Source: Acidobacteriaceae bacterium (GTDB lineage Bacteria; Acidobacteriota; Terriglobia; Bryobacterales; Bryobacteraceae). From it: a DNA stretch of 34,246 nt. Each line of letters starts with the position of its first letter. Positions within the stretch are counted from its first letter, which is position 1. The stretch lies in NCBI GenBank assembly GCA_903970405.1, contig CAJCIT010000036.1, positions 1 to 34,246 of the forward strand, read 5' to 3'. Made by a program: the position numbers and the translations under genes. The notes under the pieces were generated by a model that made no database searches, had not been told where the DNA came from, and saw nothing but the letters and a program-made list of their open reading frames with translations. Shown in pieces: positions 7,622 to 16,181 of the stretch.

Positions 7622-10600
7622 TATCATCCTTCATTCGCGAGGCGACGGCGGGAATCAGCTCGCGGCGAGACAGCACGCTCACATCAAGGTTCTCAACCAT
7701 CTTCCAGACAAACGGCCGGAGGGCGGCGCTGGTGAGAAGAACGGCACAGCGCTTCCCGGCCTCGCGTTTTGCGCTCAATGCAACCAGGCGAACTTCCTGG
7801 CGGATTTCGGTGGATGGAGCCATCATTGGCTCGGAAGCGGTCCAATCGATGGTCTTGTAAATGCGGTCCTCCAAGTCGCGAGTCAAAGCCTTCACTGAGG
7901 CGGGCTCCTGTTCCGAATTCCCCCACAACTTGCTTCGGATCTGAGGCAGCGATCGGATCTCTTCCGCTGTGCTCATCATGCTAAGACCGCGCTGGCGGCA
8001 ACGGCGAAACTCCGCAACGATGACGGCAAATTCGGAGATTGGCGTCTTTTCATTGAGCAGCGCTTTTAGGACCCAGGTGAGCGCGAACAGGGCCCCGCCA
8101 TTGTCTTGCAGATCCAAATAATCTGAGCCGTCCTGTTTTGCGAGTTCGCGAAGTTGGTAAGTACAGTCCTGCGAAGAGTAGAAGTGGGCGGCCATCCGCA
8201 GCGCGGCCTGCTTGATGGAAAGCGTTATTTCATCCCATTGCGCTTCCTGGGCCTTGTCCTTCTGGAGTCTCTCAAAGAGCTGAGGCACGCCGCGAACCAG
8301 GAGCCGGTACAGGCCTTGCTCGAACGCCGTGTTGTCCCGGAAGTTGACTCCGGGCAAAACAAATCCGGCGTCGGTCTTCAATGACTCGCGTAGCCCGGTA
8401 ATCCTTTGACGCAGTCCGTCGGGGAAATTCGAGTCGTCGAAACCCAGCTCCGAAATGGACAGATTCGAGAACTCCACCTCAATCAGCCGGGGCGCCTCGG
8501 TTTTGGCCAACGGATCGTCGTAAGTGTTACCTGCTATCGCTTGACGGCCAAGCGAAGTAAGTAACCTATCCCGATAATCCTGGTTTTGAGGATCGAGCCG
8601 GCACGCCATCTTGCGTGTTTCCAGAGCCAGTTGGCTCATCGTGACGAGCGAGTCTCTGTTTCTTGCATCGCCGGCGGCGCTTGACGGCTCGGCGGTCAAT
8701 TGCCTGGTTCTATTTTCATAAGCGGTTGCCAGCGAGTGATGATAGGCCGGCAAGCCTTTGCAATGCTGCTCCGCTTTCTTATACAAGTCGATGACCGCAT
8801 CGTAATCCGCGTCTTTTGAAAACCAAGGCCAGTCCGGGCAGGTTCTGAAAACGAAGTCATCGCAACGCGAAAGCCGCCATGATTTGTAGTTACAGGATTT
8901 CGGATCGTAGCCTAAGGATCTTTCCACGCCTCCGTCAATCAGCGAGTTCAGCTTCAGTAGCCGGGCCGGATCGGTGGTGGAAGCCAGCAGAGTGAGGGCG
9001 GCCTCAAAACCCTCCGGGTAGTAGAAAGTCAGAATGTGATTGCAAATCGCCCGGCTTCCTTGCTGTTCATCGCTTCGCGACCTCCAGAGTTTCGCCAAGA
9101 CCAGCAAGGCAAACACCTCTCTGTCCCCGAAATCAGGCCAAAGGCTGTCGCTCGCGATGAGTCCTTCGATAGTTCCGAGGAGGTTGCCAATCTGAGGGGG
9201 GCTGAGATACTCTTTGAACGACGCAAGAGTGCTCTTCTCTTTCAGAAAAGTAAGAAGCGGTTCGCTCAATTCATCGAATTGAGTGATTTTGACTTGCTGG
9301 CGGAGCGCACGCGGCCGGCTCTCCTCGAGTGAGCGCGCCGGCTGTTGCTCCGATTGCGTCTTGTTTCCAATGGTATCTACAGCCTTCGGCTGGCTTAGAG
9401 CGGCGTCGGAGACTTCAGGCGGGGCCGGTTCATTGCGCTCCGAAAACACGTTCGCCAAAGCGGCCGGAGGCAACTCCGCGCTGTGCTCAATCAACATCTT
9501 GGTCAACCCGCCGGCCAACTTCCTGGACGCCTCATCGCCCCACTTGAGCGCGGAGAAGTGGTTATAAACCGCCATGACGCTGTTTGGATACAATCGAACT
9601 GCTTCCTCCAGAAGACCCAGCGCCTTCCTTAGTTGCGCGTCCGTGCCGGTGCTCACCTCAAAACGAAGATAGTAATTGAAGCAGGCATTTCCGTAATCGT
9701 TCAGGGCATAATGTAACGCCTGGCAGGTTGCAGTCTTATCGAACTTGCCGGTGTCTGAGAGGCTTCTCGCCCGTTCCGCGAGCCGCCGGTATGCATCCAG
9801 CATTGTCGAGTTCAGCAATTCATAGTAAGTATTCCGGCTGCTGCTTTGCGAATCGGGGTCGCTGGCGGCCACCGATCTGTCAGCCAGAAGCGCTTCCTGA
9901 TAATCGAGAACTGCCTGGTTAAGCAGGCCGGCGGCTCTCAGGGTGGCTTCCTCTTCCGGCTCGTCCGGAAGCTTCGGGAGGGCGGCGCACTCCACCTCCA
10001 CCCGGGCCAGGCAATATTTCAAATCCCCGACGAATGTTTGCGCGACAATCTTCTGGAGTTCAATTCCGGTTCGCAGCTTTCTTCGGGCATGATCCAAATC
10101 GCCAACCAGCCAGAGTAAGTAGCCCTGACCGATCAGGGAGGTGATGTTGGCCGGGTTCACTTTCAGGACGGCTTCATACTTTCCCACCAGGTCGTCGACG
10201 CGCGGCTTCGTGATGTCGTCGTTATCCCGCGCCAGCAGGTCGGAAAAGAAGGCGAATCGATAGAGAGTAATCTCCGAGTCAGGATTCAGTTCGCGCGCTT
10301 CATTCAGATAGCTCAGCTTTTGGGGCGGTCCGGGCGCCAGTTGGGCCTTGGCCAGCAACAGAAAGATCCGCACGCGGGCGGGAGTGCTCTCAGCCGCGAA
10401 AGCATCGGCCAACTGCAGAGCATTCAGGGCTTTGCCCGAATCGGCAAGCAGGGAATAGGCCAGCGCAGCCACGGCAAATGTTTCGCAAAGATCCTCGCGA
10501 GCCTTCTCATATAGTGACTTGCGCCAGATGGGTTCAGAAACGGCGTCTTGGGCCAGTGCGATCGCCGACGTGGGCAAGGCCTCAATGAGTTGCTCCAGAC

Positions 10601-11759
10601 TGGCAGGCAGCCGCGCGCTTCCGTGAGGGAGGAAGGCGTTGTAGCAGTGAGCAAACAGCTCAGTGGCGCCCTTCAGCTTTGGCCGGGTTTCGAAAATGGG
10701 ATTGCGCTGGCGTCCCGCCATCTCTGAGACAAGCCGGCGGTAAATGAGGCAGCGCGAGTACCCCAGCTTGGTCTTCGCTTCCGCATCGAGGGCGGCTCTG
10801 AGTCCGGTGGATTCCCACGAAACCAGCCAGTTGTACTTGAGCGCGATTCGCTTCATCAGCCGGTGCGTGGGGCTGGCCCTCAACTCGTCGAGTGACGACC
10901 GGTACATTTCGAGAGCGCGGTCATAGGCATCGATGGTGTTCGAGGTCTCAAAGTCCTCGGCTTCCACGGCGCGGGCCAACGCCCGCAGCGCGTTGGTCGG
11001 GAACAGCGTCATCTTATCTTCGAGATCGGTCTCAATCTGTTTATAGATCTCCGTCGCGGCGCTGGAGTAGACGCGCTCCACCAGACGCGAATATTCGGTT
11101 GAACTCAGCGTGGCGCGGTCGTTTTTCCCATCGGGGCTGCGCTCTAACGGAAGACGCACCGGATAGGCCAGAGTGAACGAGTTGCCTTCCGCGCCGATGC
11201 GAACGCGCGGCCAGACATGAAGCATCCATCCGTCGTCCTCTTCTTCGCGGATGGCATAGCTTCCTTCAATATGGAAGTGTGAAGTGGGGTTGGTCCCTTT
11301 CGCCGCTCCGACAGCAGGATTTTCGAGTAAGGAAAAGCGGCGAACACGCCGGTTGAGGCGTTCAGTCAGGTCGAAGCTGAGCAGGTTCATCTGGTCGATT
11401 CGATCCACTGTGAAGCGAGCGCCAGGCGTCGAGTCCACGTTCGCGAAGGCCTTCATCGAAAAGGTGTAGCGAAACGGCTCCTTCGATTGCTTAAAAAGGA
11501 AGCCAGTGTAACGCGCTAGCACCCAGACCGCCGCCGCCACGAAGAAAACGAGAACCGGAAGGAAGGCGAATTTTCCCAAACCGGGAGCCAGTTTGGAGAG
11601 GTCGCCAAGTTTCACCAGTAGAGCGATCTGGCTTAGGCCGGAGACCACCGCGATAACGAGGCTCCATCTGCCGGTATAGCGCCTGGATTCCAGGGTCTTC
11701 TCGATGCCTTGCAGGCTGTCGAGCGTCTTGGTCTCTGGAATCCAGTCGGTGAGCGTCAT
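7578..11759 (-). CDS. Membrane-anchored helical-repeat protein with C-terminal FHIPEP-like domain
   Basis: 1393 residues. Two hydrophobic helices lie at about 33-49 and 63-88, followed by a large cytoplasmic part. Residues 100-260 form an unassigned domain with strands (HFHIEGSYAI and DGWMLHVWPRVRIGAEGNSF). Residues about 260-1088 are helical, with TPR-like pieces such as KYEAVLKVNPANITSLIGQG and ALGLLEEAVRLYPNSVMAVY. A low-complexity linker occurs near 770-830. From about 1089 to 1369 the order of motifs again follows the FlhA cytosolic domain: GFVLPGVNFRDN at 1132, KTPISEFAVIVAEFRRC near 1238, and AVLLTSAALRPFVWKMVENL near 1339, ending in SVLSRREL. The likeness is weaker than in the downstream gene. 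With its partner it forms an isolated two-gene unit, this protein presumably holding the complex at the membrane. Family and function are not established. Confidence 0.85.
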   Translation of the reverse strand: MTLTDWIPETKTLDSLQGIEKTLESRRYTGRWSLVIAVVSGLSQIALLVKLGDLSKLAPGLGKFAFLPVLVFFVAAAVWVLARYTGFLFKQSKEPFRYTFSMKAFANVDSTPGARFTVDRIDQMNLLSFDLTERLNRRVRRFSLLENPAVGAAKGTNPTSHFHIEGSYAIREEEDDGWMLHVWPRVRIGAEGNSFTLAYPVRLPLERSPDGKNDRATLSSTEYSRLVERVYSSAATEIYKQIETDLEDKMTLFPTNALRALARAVEAEDFETSNTIDAYDRALEMYRSSLDELRASPTHRLMKRIALKYNWLVSWESTGLRAALDAEAKTKLGYSRCLIYRRLVSEMAGRQRNPIFETRPKLKGATELFAHCYNAFLPHGSARLPASLEQLIEALPTSAIALAQDAVSEPIWRKSLYEKAREDLCETFAVAALAYSLLADSGKALNALQLADAFAAESTPARVRIFLLLAKAQLAPGPPQKLSYLNEARELNPDSEITLYRFAFFSDLLARDNDDITKPRVDDLVGKYEAVLKVNPANITSLIGQGYLLWLVGDLDHARRKLRTGIELQKIVAQTFVGDLKYCLARVEVECAALPKLPDEPEEEATLRAAGLLNQAVLDYQEALLADRSVAASDPDSQSSSRNTYYELLNSTMLDAYRRLAERARSLSDTGKFDKTATCQALHYALNDYGNACFNYYLRFEVSTGTDAQLRKALGLLEEAVRLYPNSVMAVYNHFSALKWGDEASRKLAGGLTKMLIEHSAELPPAALANVFSERNEPAPPEVSDAALSQPKAVDTIGNKTQSEQQPARSLEESRPRALRQQVKITQFDELSEPLLTFLKEKSTLASFKEYLSPPQIGNLLGTIEGLIASDSLWPDFGDREVFALLVLAKLWRSRSDEQQGSRAICNHILTFYYPEGFEAALTLLASTTDPARLLKLNSLIDGGVERSLGYDPKSCNYKSWRLSRCDDFVFRTCPDWPWFSKDADYDAVIDLYKKAEQHCKGLPAYHHSLATAYENRTRQLTAEPSSAAGDARNRDSLVTMSQLALETRKMACRLDPQNQDYRDRLLTSLGRQAIAGNTYDDPLAKTEAPRLIEVEFSNLSISELGFDDSNFPDGLRQRITGLRESLKTDAGFVLPGVNFRDNTAFEQGLYRLLVRGVPQLFERLQKDKAQEAQWDEITLSIKQAALRMAAHFYSSQDCTYQLRELAKQDGSDYLDLQDNGGALFALTWVLKALLNEKTPISEFAVIVAEFRRCRQRGLSMMSTAEEIRSLPQIRSKLWGNSEQEPASVKALTRDLEDRIYKTIDWTASEPMMAPSTEIRQEVRLVALSAKREAGKRCAVLLTSAALRPFVWKMVENLDVSVLSRRELIPAVASRMKDDNATQPDSQSAAAGN

Positions 11760-11792
11760 CGGGCCTTCGAGGCGATGTCTCGTCAGTTAGCC

Positions 11793-11798
11793 AGTATA
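11793..11798 (-). promoter_or_regulatory. Probable -10 element for the TPR/FHIPEP gene pair
   Basis: On the minus strand TATACTGG begins at 11798, about 33 bases before the ATG at 11759. It is identical to the string before the tRNA and metY genes. No convincing -35 hexamer is seen. Confidence 0.45.
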
Positions 11799-11820
11799 TT
11801 GCTTCCGGAACTGGGTCCCC

Positions 11821-11903
11821 CGTGGCGCGGCTGACGGAAGAGGAGACAGGAATGTCGGCTCAGCCGGCTAAAAGCCCGCGCCACGGAGATTCTTGTCTCC
11901 TCT
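11821..11903. repeat. Interleaved inverted repeats (pseudoknot-like order)
   Basis: Two arm pairs interlock. CGTGGCGCGG (11821-11830) pairs with 11876-11885, and AGAGGAGACAGGAAT (11839-11853) pairs with 11889-11903 with one mismatch. The order A-B-A'-B' cannot form two nested stems; as RNA it would be a pseudoknot or two competing hairpins. It fills the gap between rapZ and the TPR/FHIPEP pair. A self-complementary GGCTCAGCC sits between the arms. Confidence 0.75.
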
Positions 11904-11913
11904 AACCACTCCG

Positions 11914-12843
11914 TCACCCTCTTTGCACGTCGCGGTGGGATTCCTTCACGCCGTAGCCGGCTTTTTTCAATCGCGCCGTGATCTCATGTGCAATCATCAC
12001 CGAGCGATGCTGCCCGCCCGTGCATCCGATCGAGATTGTCAGATAGCTCTTCCCCTCGCGAATGTAGTGCGGCAACAGATACACAAGCAACGCCGTGATC
12101 CGGTCCAGGAACTCCACCGTTTGTGGAAACGACCGGATATAGCGCGCCACGCTAGGATGCCGCCCGCTCAGCGGCTTGAACTCGGGAATGTAATTCGGAT
12201 TCGGAAGAAAGCGGACATCGAATACCAGGTCGCTATCGGTGGGCACGCCGTTGCGGAACCCGAAGCTGTTCACATAAATCACAATCTGCTTGGCTTCGCG
12301 TTTGCCGCCGAAGCGCTCCACAATCAACGCGCGCAGGTCATGCACGGTCAGCTTCGACGTGTTGATACTGAAATCGGCCAGCGCCTGAATCGGCGTCAGT
12401 TGTGAGCGCTCCTCCTGAATGCTCTTCAAGACGGACGCCTCGGTCCCCAGCGGATGCGGACGCCGCGTCTCGCTGAAACGGCGCTGCAGAACCTCATCTT
12501 CGGCATCCAGGAACAGCAGCGTGGAGTCGATCTTTTGGCGCAGGCTGTTGTATATGGACGGGAACTCCTTCAGCGCGTCCCCTTCGCGAATATCGATCAC
12601 CAATGCCGCGCGGCGGGCGCTGCGGGATTCACGCGTCAAATCGGCAAACTTCGGCACCAGCGCGATGGGAAGATGGTCGACACAGTAATAGCCGAGATCC
12701 TCAAAGGCTTTGAGAACCGTGAGCTTACCGGAGCCGCTCAGCCCGGTAATGATGACCAGCCGGGGCTTGTTGGCCGCCTCGATGGCCTCCACATTGGCCT
12801 TCACCGGCTTTGCGGTTTTCGGCGGTTGCTTCGCTTTGGCCAT
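11914..12843 (-). CDS. rapZ: RapZ: RNase adapter / nucleotide-binding protein
   Basis: 309 residues from the ATG at 12843; an in-frame ATG further up (12924) adds an unconserved basic tail. The N-terminal P-loop domain has GLSGSGK at 34-40, then AFEDLGYYCVD, typical of RapZ/YvcJ. The C-terminal domain has SFGFRNGVPTDSDLVFDVRF, RFLPNPNYIPE and TISIGCTGGQHRSV, the family's RNA/metabolite-binding region. In E. coli RapZ delivers small RNA GlmZ to RNase E and so controls glmS; whether that operates here is unknown. Two conserved positions differ: the residue after the P-loop lysine is Leu41 rather than Ser or Gly, and CVDNLP reads CVDHLP. The gene is last in the lptB-rpoN-hpf-rapZ series. A 12-base palindrome lies just before the start. 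Confidence 0.93.
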   Translation of the reverse strand: MAKAKQPPKTAKPVKANVEAIEAANKPRLVIITGLSGSGKLTVLKAFEDLGYYCVDHLPIALVPKFADLTRESRSARRAALVIDIREGDALKEFPSIYNSLRQKIDSTLLFLDAEDEVLQRRFSETRRPHPLGTEASVLKSIQEERSQLTPIQALADFSINTSKLTVHDLRALIVERFGGKREAKQIVIYVNSFGFRNGVPTDSDLVFDVRFLPNPNYIPEFKPLSGRHPSVARYIRSFPQTVEFLDRITALLVYLLPHYIREGKSYLTISIGCTGGQHRSVMIAHEITARLKKAGYGVKESHRDVQRG

Positions 12844-12848
12844 TCGTT

Positions 12849-12860
12849 TCCCATATGGGA
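12849..12860. promoter_or_regulatory. Perfect 12-base palindrome before rapZ
   Basis: TCCCATATGGGA reads the same on both strands and ends five bases before the rapZ start codon, where a ribosome-binding site would be. It could be an operator or a small hairpin affecting translation; chance is possible. Confidence 0.35.
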
Positions 12861-12960
12861 CCTTGGTGTTGGATAGCGCCCCGTGCCCTGTGTTTGACTG
12901 CCGGCCAGAGAAGCTCGTTAGCAAAACCGAACGGCGCCCGTTTCAAGGGCATGCCGTCCG

Positions 12961-13575
12961 TCACGTTTCGATCAGATCCAGATGGCCATCGCGGCGGCGG
13001 ACCAGAACAGTCAGGGCGTCTTTGTCGACATCCCGATAAACAACATAATCCTCGCCGTTGTCAAGCGAGAGAATCGCTTCTTCCAGCGACATCGGCTTCT
13101 GTCCTTTGCCGTATGCGATTGTAAATACCCTGGGAATTCTCTTCACCGGGGCCGTCTTGGCCACCGCTCGACCCTGCGATTTGGTCTGGACAATCGGCCC
13201 CGCCGCGGTTTTCACCGGGGCAGCCGCTTGAGCCTTCTCAATCAGCTTCGCTTTCGTGGCTCGCGTGTTATTCGAGTCGCGATGCGTATCCCGCCACCGG
13301 GTTCGCAGCTTGATGATCTGTTTATCGAGATTTTCCACCGCTTCGGTGACCGCGGTGAGCAGATCTCCAGCCGAGCTGACGCCGCACAACTGGCGATCGT
13401 AGATATTCAGCTTCACCTCCACTTTGTGAAGATGCCGCTCCTCCTGGTGAAAGACGTGTGCTTCCCGCTCGCCTCGCTGCTCAATCATTCTGCCGAGCTT
13501 TGAAAGCTTCGCCTCCACCTTCTTCTCAAGTTGCGGAGTGAATTCCTTGGTTTTGCCGGTATAGACAACCTTCAT
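12961..13575 (-). CDS. hpf: Long-form ribosome hibernation promoting factor
   Basis: 204 residues. The N-terminal S30AE domain starts MKVVYTGKTKEFTPQL, with KLSKLGRMIEQRGEREAHV and KVEVKLNIYDRQL following; this part binds the 30S decoding region. A basic Ala/Lys-rich linker (about 110-145) leads to the C-terminal dimerisation domain, PRVFTIAYGKGQKPMSLEEA then DGHLDLIE, which marks the long form that makes 100S ribosome dimers in slow growth. Tandem ATGs at 13578 and 13575 follow GGGGAG; I choose the second because its spacing (six bases) is better. Codons upstream remain open but show no conservation. The gene follows rpoN by about 100 bases, the usual position of hpf next to the sigma-54 gene. 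Confidence 0.93.
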   Translation of the reverse strand: MKVVYTGKTKEFTPQLEKKVEAKLSKLGRMIEQRGEREAHVFHQEERHLHKVEVKLNIYDRQLCGVSSAGDLLTAVTEAVENLDKQIIKLRTRWRDTHRDSNNTRATKAKLIEKAQAAAPVKTAAGPIVQTKSQGRAVAKTAPVKRIPRVFTIAYGKGQKPMSLEEAILSLDNGEDYVVYRDVDKDALTVLVRRRDGHLDLIET

Positions 13576-13677
13576 CATCGTCTCCCCTGGCGGACCGTCG
13601 TGCCAGACTGGCGGCTCCCAGATAACATCTTTCGGGCCTGGATTCCGCCCCAAAGGGCGCACCGCGGACCTCTATTC

Positions 13678-15264
13678 TTACTCTCGAACGCGGCGTTGGT
13701 GGGTGGAAGGAATCTTCAAATCCTCACGATACTTCGCCACCGTTCGCCGCGTCACTTGAATCCCTTCATCTTCCAGGCGCGAAGTGATCTGCTCATCGGT
13801 CAAGGGGTGCGCCGGGTTCTCTTCCTCAATCATCTTTTTCACCCGCCGCTTCAAAATCAACAGAGGCGTGCCGCCGCCCGAAGGACCCTGCACGGCTTCC
13901 GAGAAGAAGTACCGCAATTCGAATACCCCTTGCGGCGTGTGAGCATATTTGTTCGCTACCGCCCGGCTCACCGTGGATGGATGGACACCTATCTCTTCGG
14001 CAACTTCCTTGATCATCATCGGCTTCAAACAGTCCAGGCCGTGTTCAAACAAGTCGCCCTGCCGGCGGACAATCGACTGGCAGACGCGGAGGATGGTCTG
14101 CTTCCGCTGCTCGATGTTCTTGATCAACTGCAAAGCGGAGGCGTAGCGCTCCTTCACGTAGTTGCGGACATCCTTGCTCGGCTCCCGGTCGCGGTCCAGC
14201 ATCCGCTTGTAGTCGCCATTCAGCCGCAACTGCGGAACGTCCTCATCGTTTAACGTGATCAGATAATCGTCGCCGTCTTTGGTGATGTAGACGTCGGGCT
14301 CCACCTGGCGCGCATCGCTTCCGCCGTAACGCAGGCCCGGCGCCGGGTCCAGATGCCGGATCGCATCGATGGCAATCTGGATGTGTTCCGGCGGCCGCCC
14401 CAGCACCTTGGCTAACTGGCTGAGCTGCCGGGTTTCCAACAGCTTCAGATGGTCATGCACAATCTGCCAGGCGACTCCGTCCTTGCCGCCGCGGGCTTCC
14501 AGTTGCAGCAACAGGCATTCGCGGAGGGTCGAGGCCCCAACGCCCGTCGGTTCGAGTGACTGGACTGCCTTCAGGCCGGCGCGGACCGCTTCGAGGGTCA
14601 GCCCTTCGGAGACCGCAATCTCCTCGAGCAATGTGGTCAGATAGCCACTCTCTTCGAGGTTACCGACAATCGATCTGGTCGCCTGTCGGACTTCCTCCGG
14701 CAGCAACAGCACGCTCAACTGCGATTGCAGATGATCGGCTAACGTGACCGGCGATGAGAGAAATGTCTCAAACGACGGCTTCTCGACGCTCTCCGAGGCG
14801 GGACTCTTGAATCCCGGATCGAGGTAGTCATCGAAGAAGCTTCCGAAATCAATCTCGTCGAAGGGATCGGTCTTGGCAGGCTCCTCTACCGGACTCGCTC
14901 CAATTTCGCCGCCCACCAAGGCTGGGGGCGCTTCAACTTCCGGTGCGTCAAAGACTTGCAGGGATTCAGTGGCCGCTGACCGGTCCAGAAAGTCATGATC
15001 GGCGGGTTCAGCGTGGTGCTCGCGCTCAAGCAACTCCTGCACTTCCGCCTGTGTGAGTTCCTCACCGCCATCGGCGGCCTCTTCCAGAACCGGGTTTTCG
15101 GCGATTTCATTGATAATCATGTCCTTCAACTCCAACCGGTTGAGTTGAAGAACCGTGACCATCTGCACCAGTCCGGGCGTGAGTACTTGCTTCTGCTGGA
15201 CTCCTAAATGCAGGCGTTGCGAAAGCGAACTCATGAGACTCAGTTTAACACCCGAGCGCGCCAT
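13678..15264 (-). CDS. rpoN: RNA polymerase sigma-54 factor
   Basis: 528 residues from the ATG at 15264, preceded by AAGGTGG at proper spacing; ATG 15234 (MSSLSQRLHL) is the other option. Region I is Gln/Leu-rich and binds activators (QKQVLTPGLVQMVTVLQLN). Region II is acidic. Region III carries the core-binding part and the helix-turn-helix (KEVAEEIGVHPSTVSRAVAN). The RpoN box near the C terminus reads TRRTVAKYRE, one residue off the consensus ARRTVAKYRE, and contacts the -24 element. The protein directs transcription that depends on AAA+ enhancer-binding proteins; none of those is encoded in this window. It lies 105 bases after lptB. Confidence 0.96.
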   Translation of the reverse strand: MARSGVKLSLMSSLSQRLHLGVQQKQVLTPGLVQMVTVLQLNRLELKDMIINEIAENPVLEEAADGGEELTQAEVQELLEREHHAEPADHDFLDRSAATESLQVFDAPEVEAPPALVGGEIGASPVEEPAKTDPFDEIDFGSFFDDYLDPGFKSPASESVEKPSFETFLSSPVTLADHLQSQLSVLLLPEEVRQATRSIVGNLEESGYLTTLLEEIAVSEGLTLEAVRAGLKAVQSLEPTGVGASTLRECLLLQLEARGGKDGVAWQIVHDHLKLLETRQLSQLAKVLGRPPEHIQIAIDAIRHLDPAPGLRYGGSDARQVEPDVYITKDGDDYLITLNDEDVPQLRLNGDYKRMLDRDREPSKDVRNYVKERYASALQLIKNIEQRKQTILRVCQSIVRRQGDLFEHGLDCLKPMMIKEVAEEIGVHPSTVSRAVANKYAHTPQGVFELRYFFSEAVQGPSGGGTPLLILKRRVKKMIEEENPAHPLTDEQITSRLEDEGIQVTRRTVAKYREDLKIPSTHQRRVRE

Positions 15265-15369
15265 GCCACCTTTTGAACCACCAGGATTTATTGGTGTTTG
15301 AACGCGCCGGTTAGGTGTTGCATGCCCCAGTTTCAATGGTGTGAGAAGGCCGGAGCGGGCGAGTGGAGC

Positions 15370-16116
15370 TTACTGTATTTCGCCGGGGCTGGGCGGCAGC
15401 GAGAAGTTCTCGCCCAGGTAGATGCGCCGGACTTCCGGATCGTCCGCCAGGGCGCGCGGAGAGCCCGACCGGAAAATCCGGCCGTCACTGATGATGTAGG
15501 CGCGGTCTGTCACGGCAAGCGTTTCGCGGACGTTATGATCTGTGACCAGAATGCCGATTCCCGACCGCTTCAGATCCCAGATGATCTTCTGAAGCTCTCC
15601 TACCTGGATCGGGTCGATACCGGAAAAGGGCTCGTCAAGCAACAGGAAACTCGGCTCCAGCACCAAAGAGCGGGCGATCTCAACGCGCCGCCGCTCACCG
15701 CCCGACAACATATAACCTTTGCTGCGCCGAACTGTCTCAAGGCCCAACTGCGAGATCAGCACCTTCATCCGCTCACGCCGTTCCCGCCCCCCGATGGGCA
15801 GGGTCTGGAGAATGGCCATCAGGTTGTCTTCCACGCTCAGCTTACGAAACACCGATGCTTCCTGCGGCAGGTAGCTGACGCCGCGCCTCGCCCGCTGATA
15901 CATGGGCAGGCGGGTCATGCGGTCGTCATCCAGCAGCACTTCGCCGGAATCGGGATTGATCAGGCCAACGATGATGTAGAAGGATGTCGTCTTCCCGGCG
16001 CCGTTCGGACCCAGCAGACCCACCACCTCGCCCTGTTGCACTCTTACCGACACGTTATCCACGACACGGCGTCCGTTGTAGGATTTGGAGATTTCCTGGG
16101 TTTGCAGAACTCTCAT
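15370..16116 (-). CDS. lptB: LptB: ATPase of the LPS export complex
   Basis: 248 residues, a lone ABC ATPase. The Walker A is GPNGAGKTT (36-44), the Q-loop follows YLPQEASVF, the signature is [15 protein letters not shown], and Walker B is [25 protein letters not shown] and the [12 protein letters not shown] run are characteristic of LptB rather than other ABC ATPases, and the position next to rpoN confirms it. LptB powers extraction of lipopolysaccharide from the inner membrane together with LptFG and LptC, none of which is in the window. The usual upstream partners lptC and lptA are absent; def precedes it by about 65 bases. The gene implies a diderm envelope. Confidence 0.95.
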   Translation of the reverse strand: MRVLQTQEISKSYNGRRVVDNVSVRVQQGEVVGLLGPNGAGKTTSFYIIVGLINPDSGEVLLDDDRMTRLPMYQRARRGVSYLPQEASVFRKLSVEDNLMAILQTLPIGGRERRERMKVLISQLGLETVRRSKGYMLSGGERRRVEIARSLVLEPSFLLLDEPFSGIDPIQVGELQKIIWDLKRSGIGILVTDHNVRETLAVTDRAYIISDGRIFRSGSPRALADDPEVRRIYLGENFSLPPSPGEIQ

Positions 16117-16181
16117 GAATGCTTGCGGGGGCTGTCTCCCACCATAACAGGGGCTGCCAGGTTAGGGCCCGAGGGACTTCC

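Noticed and set aside
4328..11759. Flagellar or type III secretion locus
   Set aside because: Only the FHIPEP-like cytosolic domain is seen; the membrane channel and all other export genes are missing.
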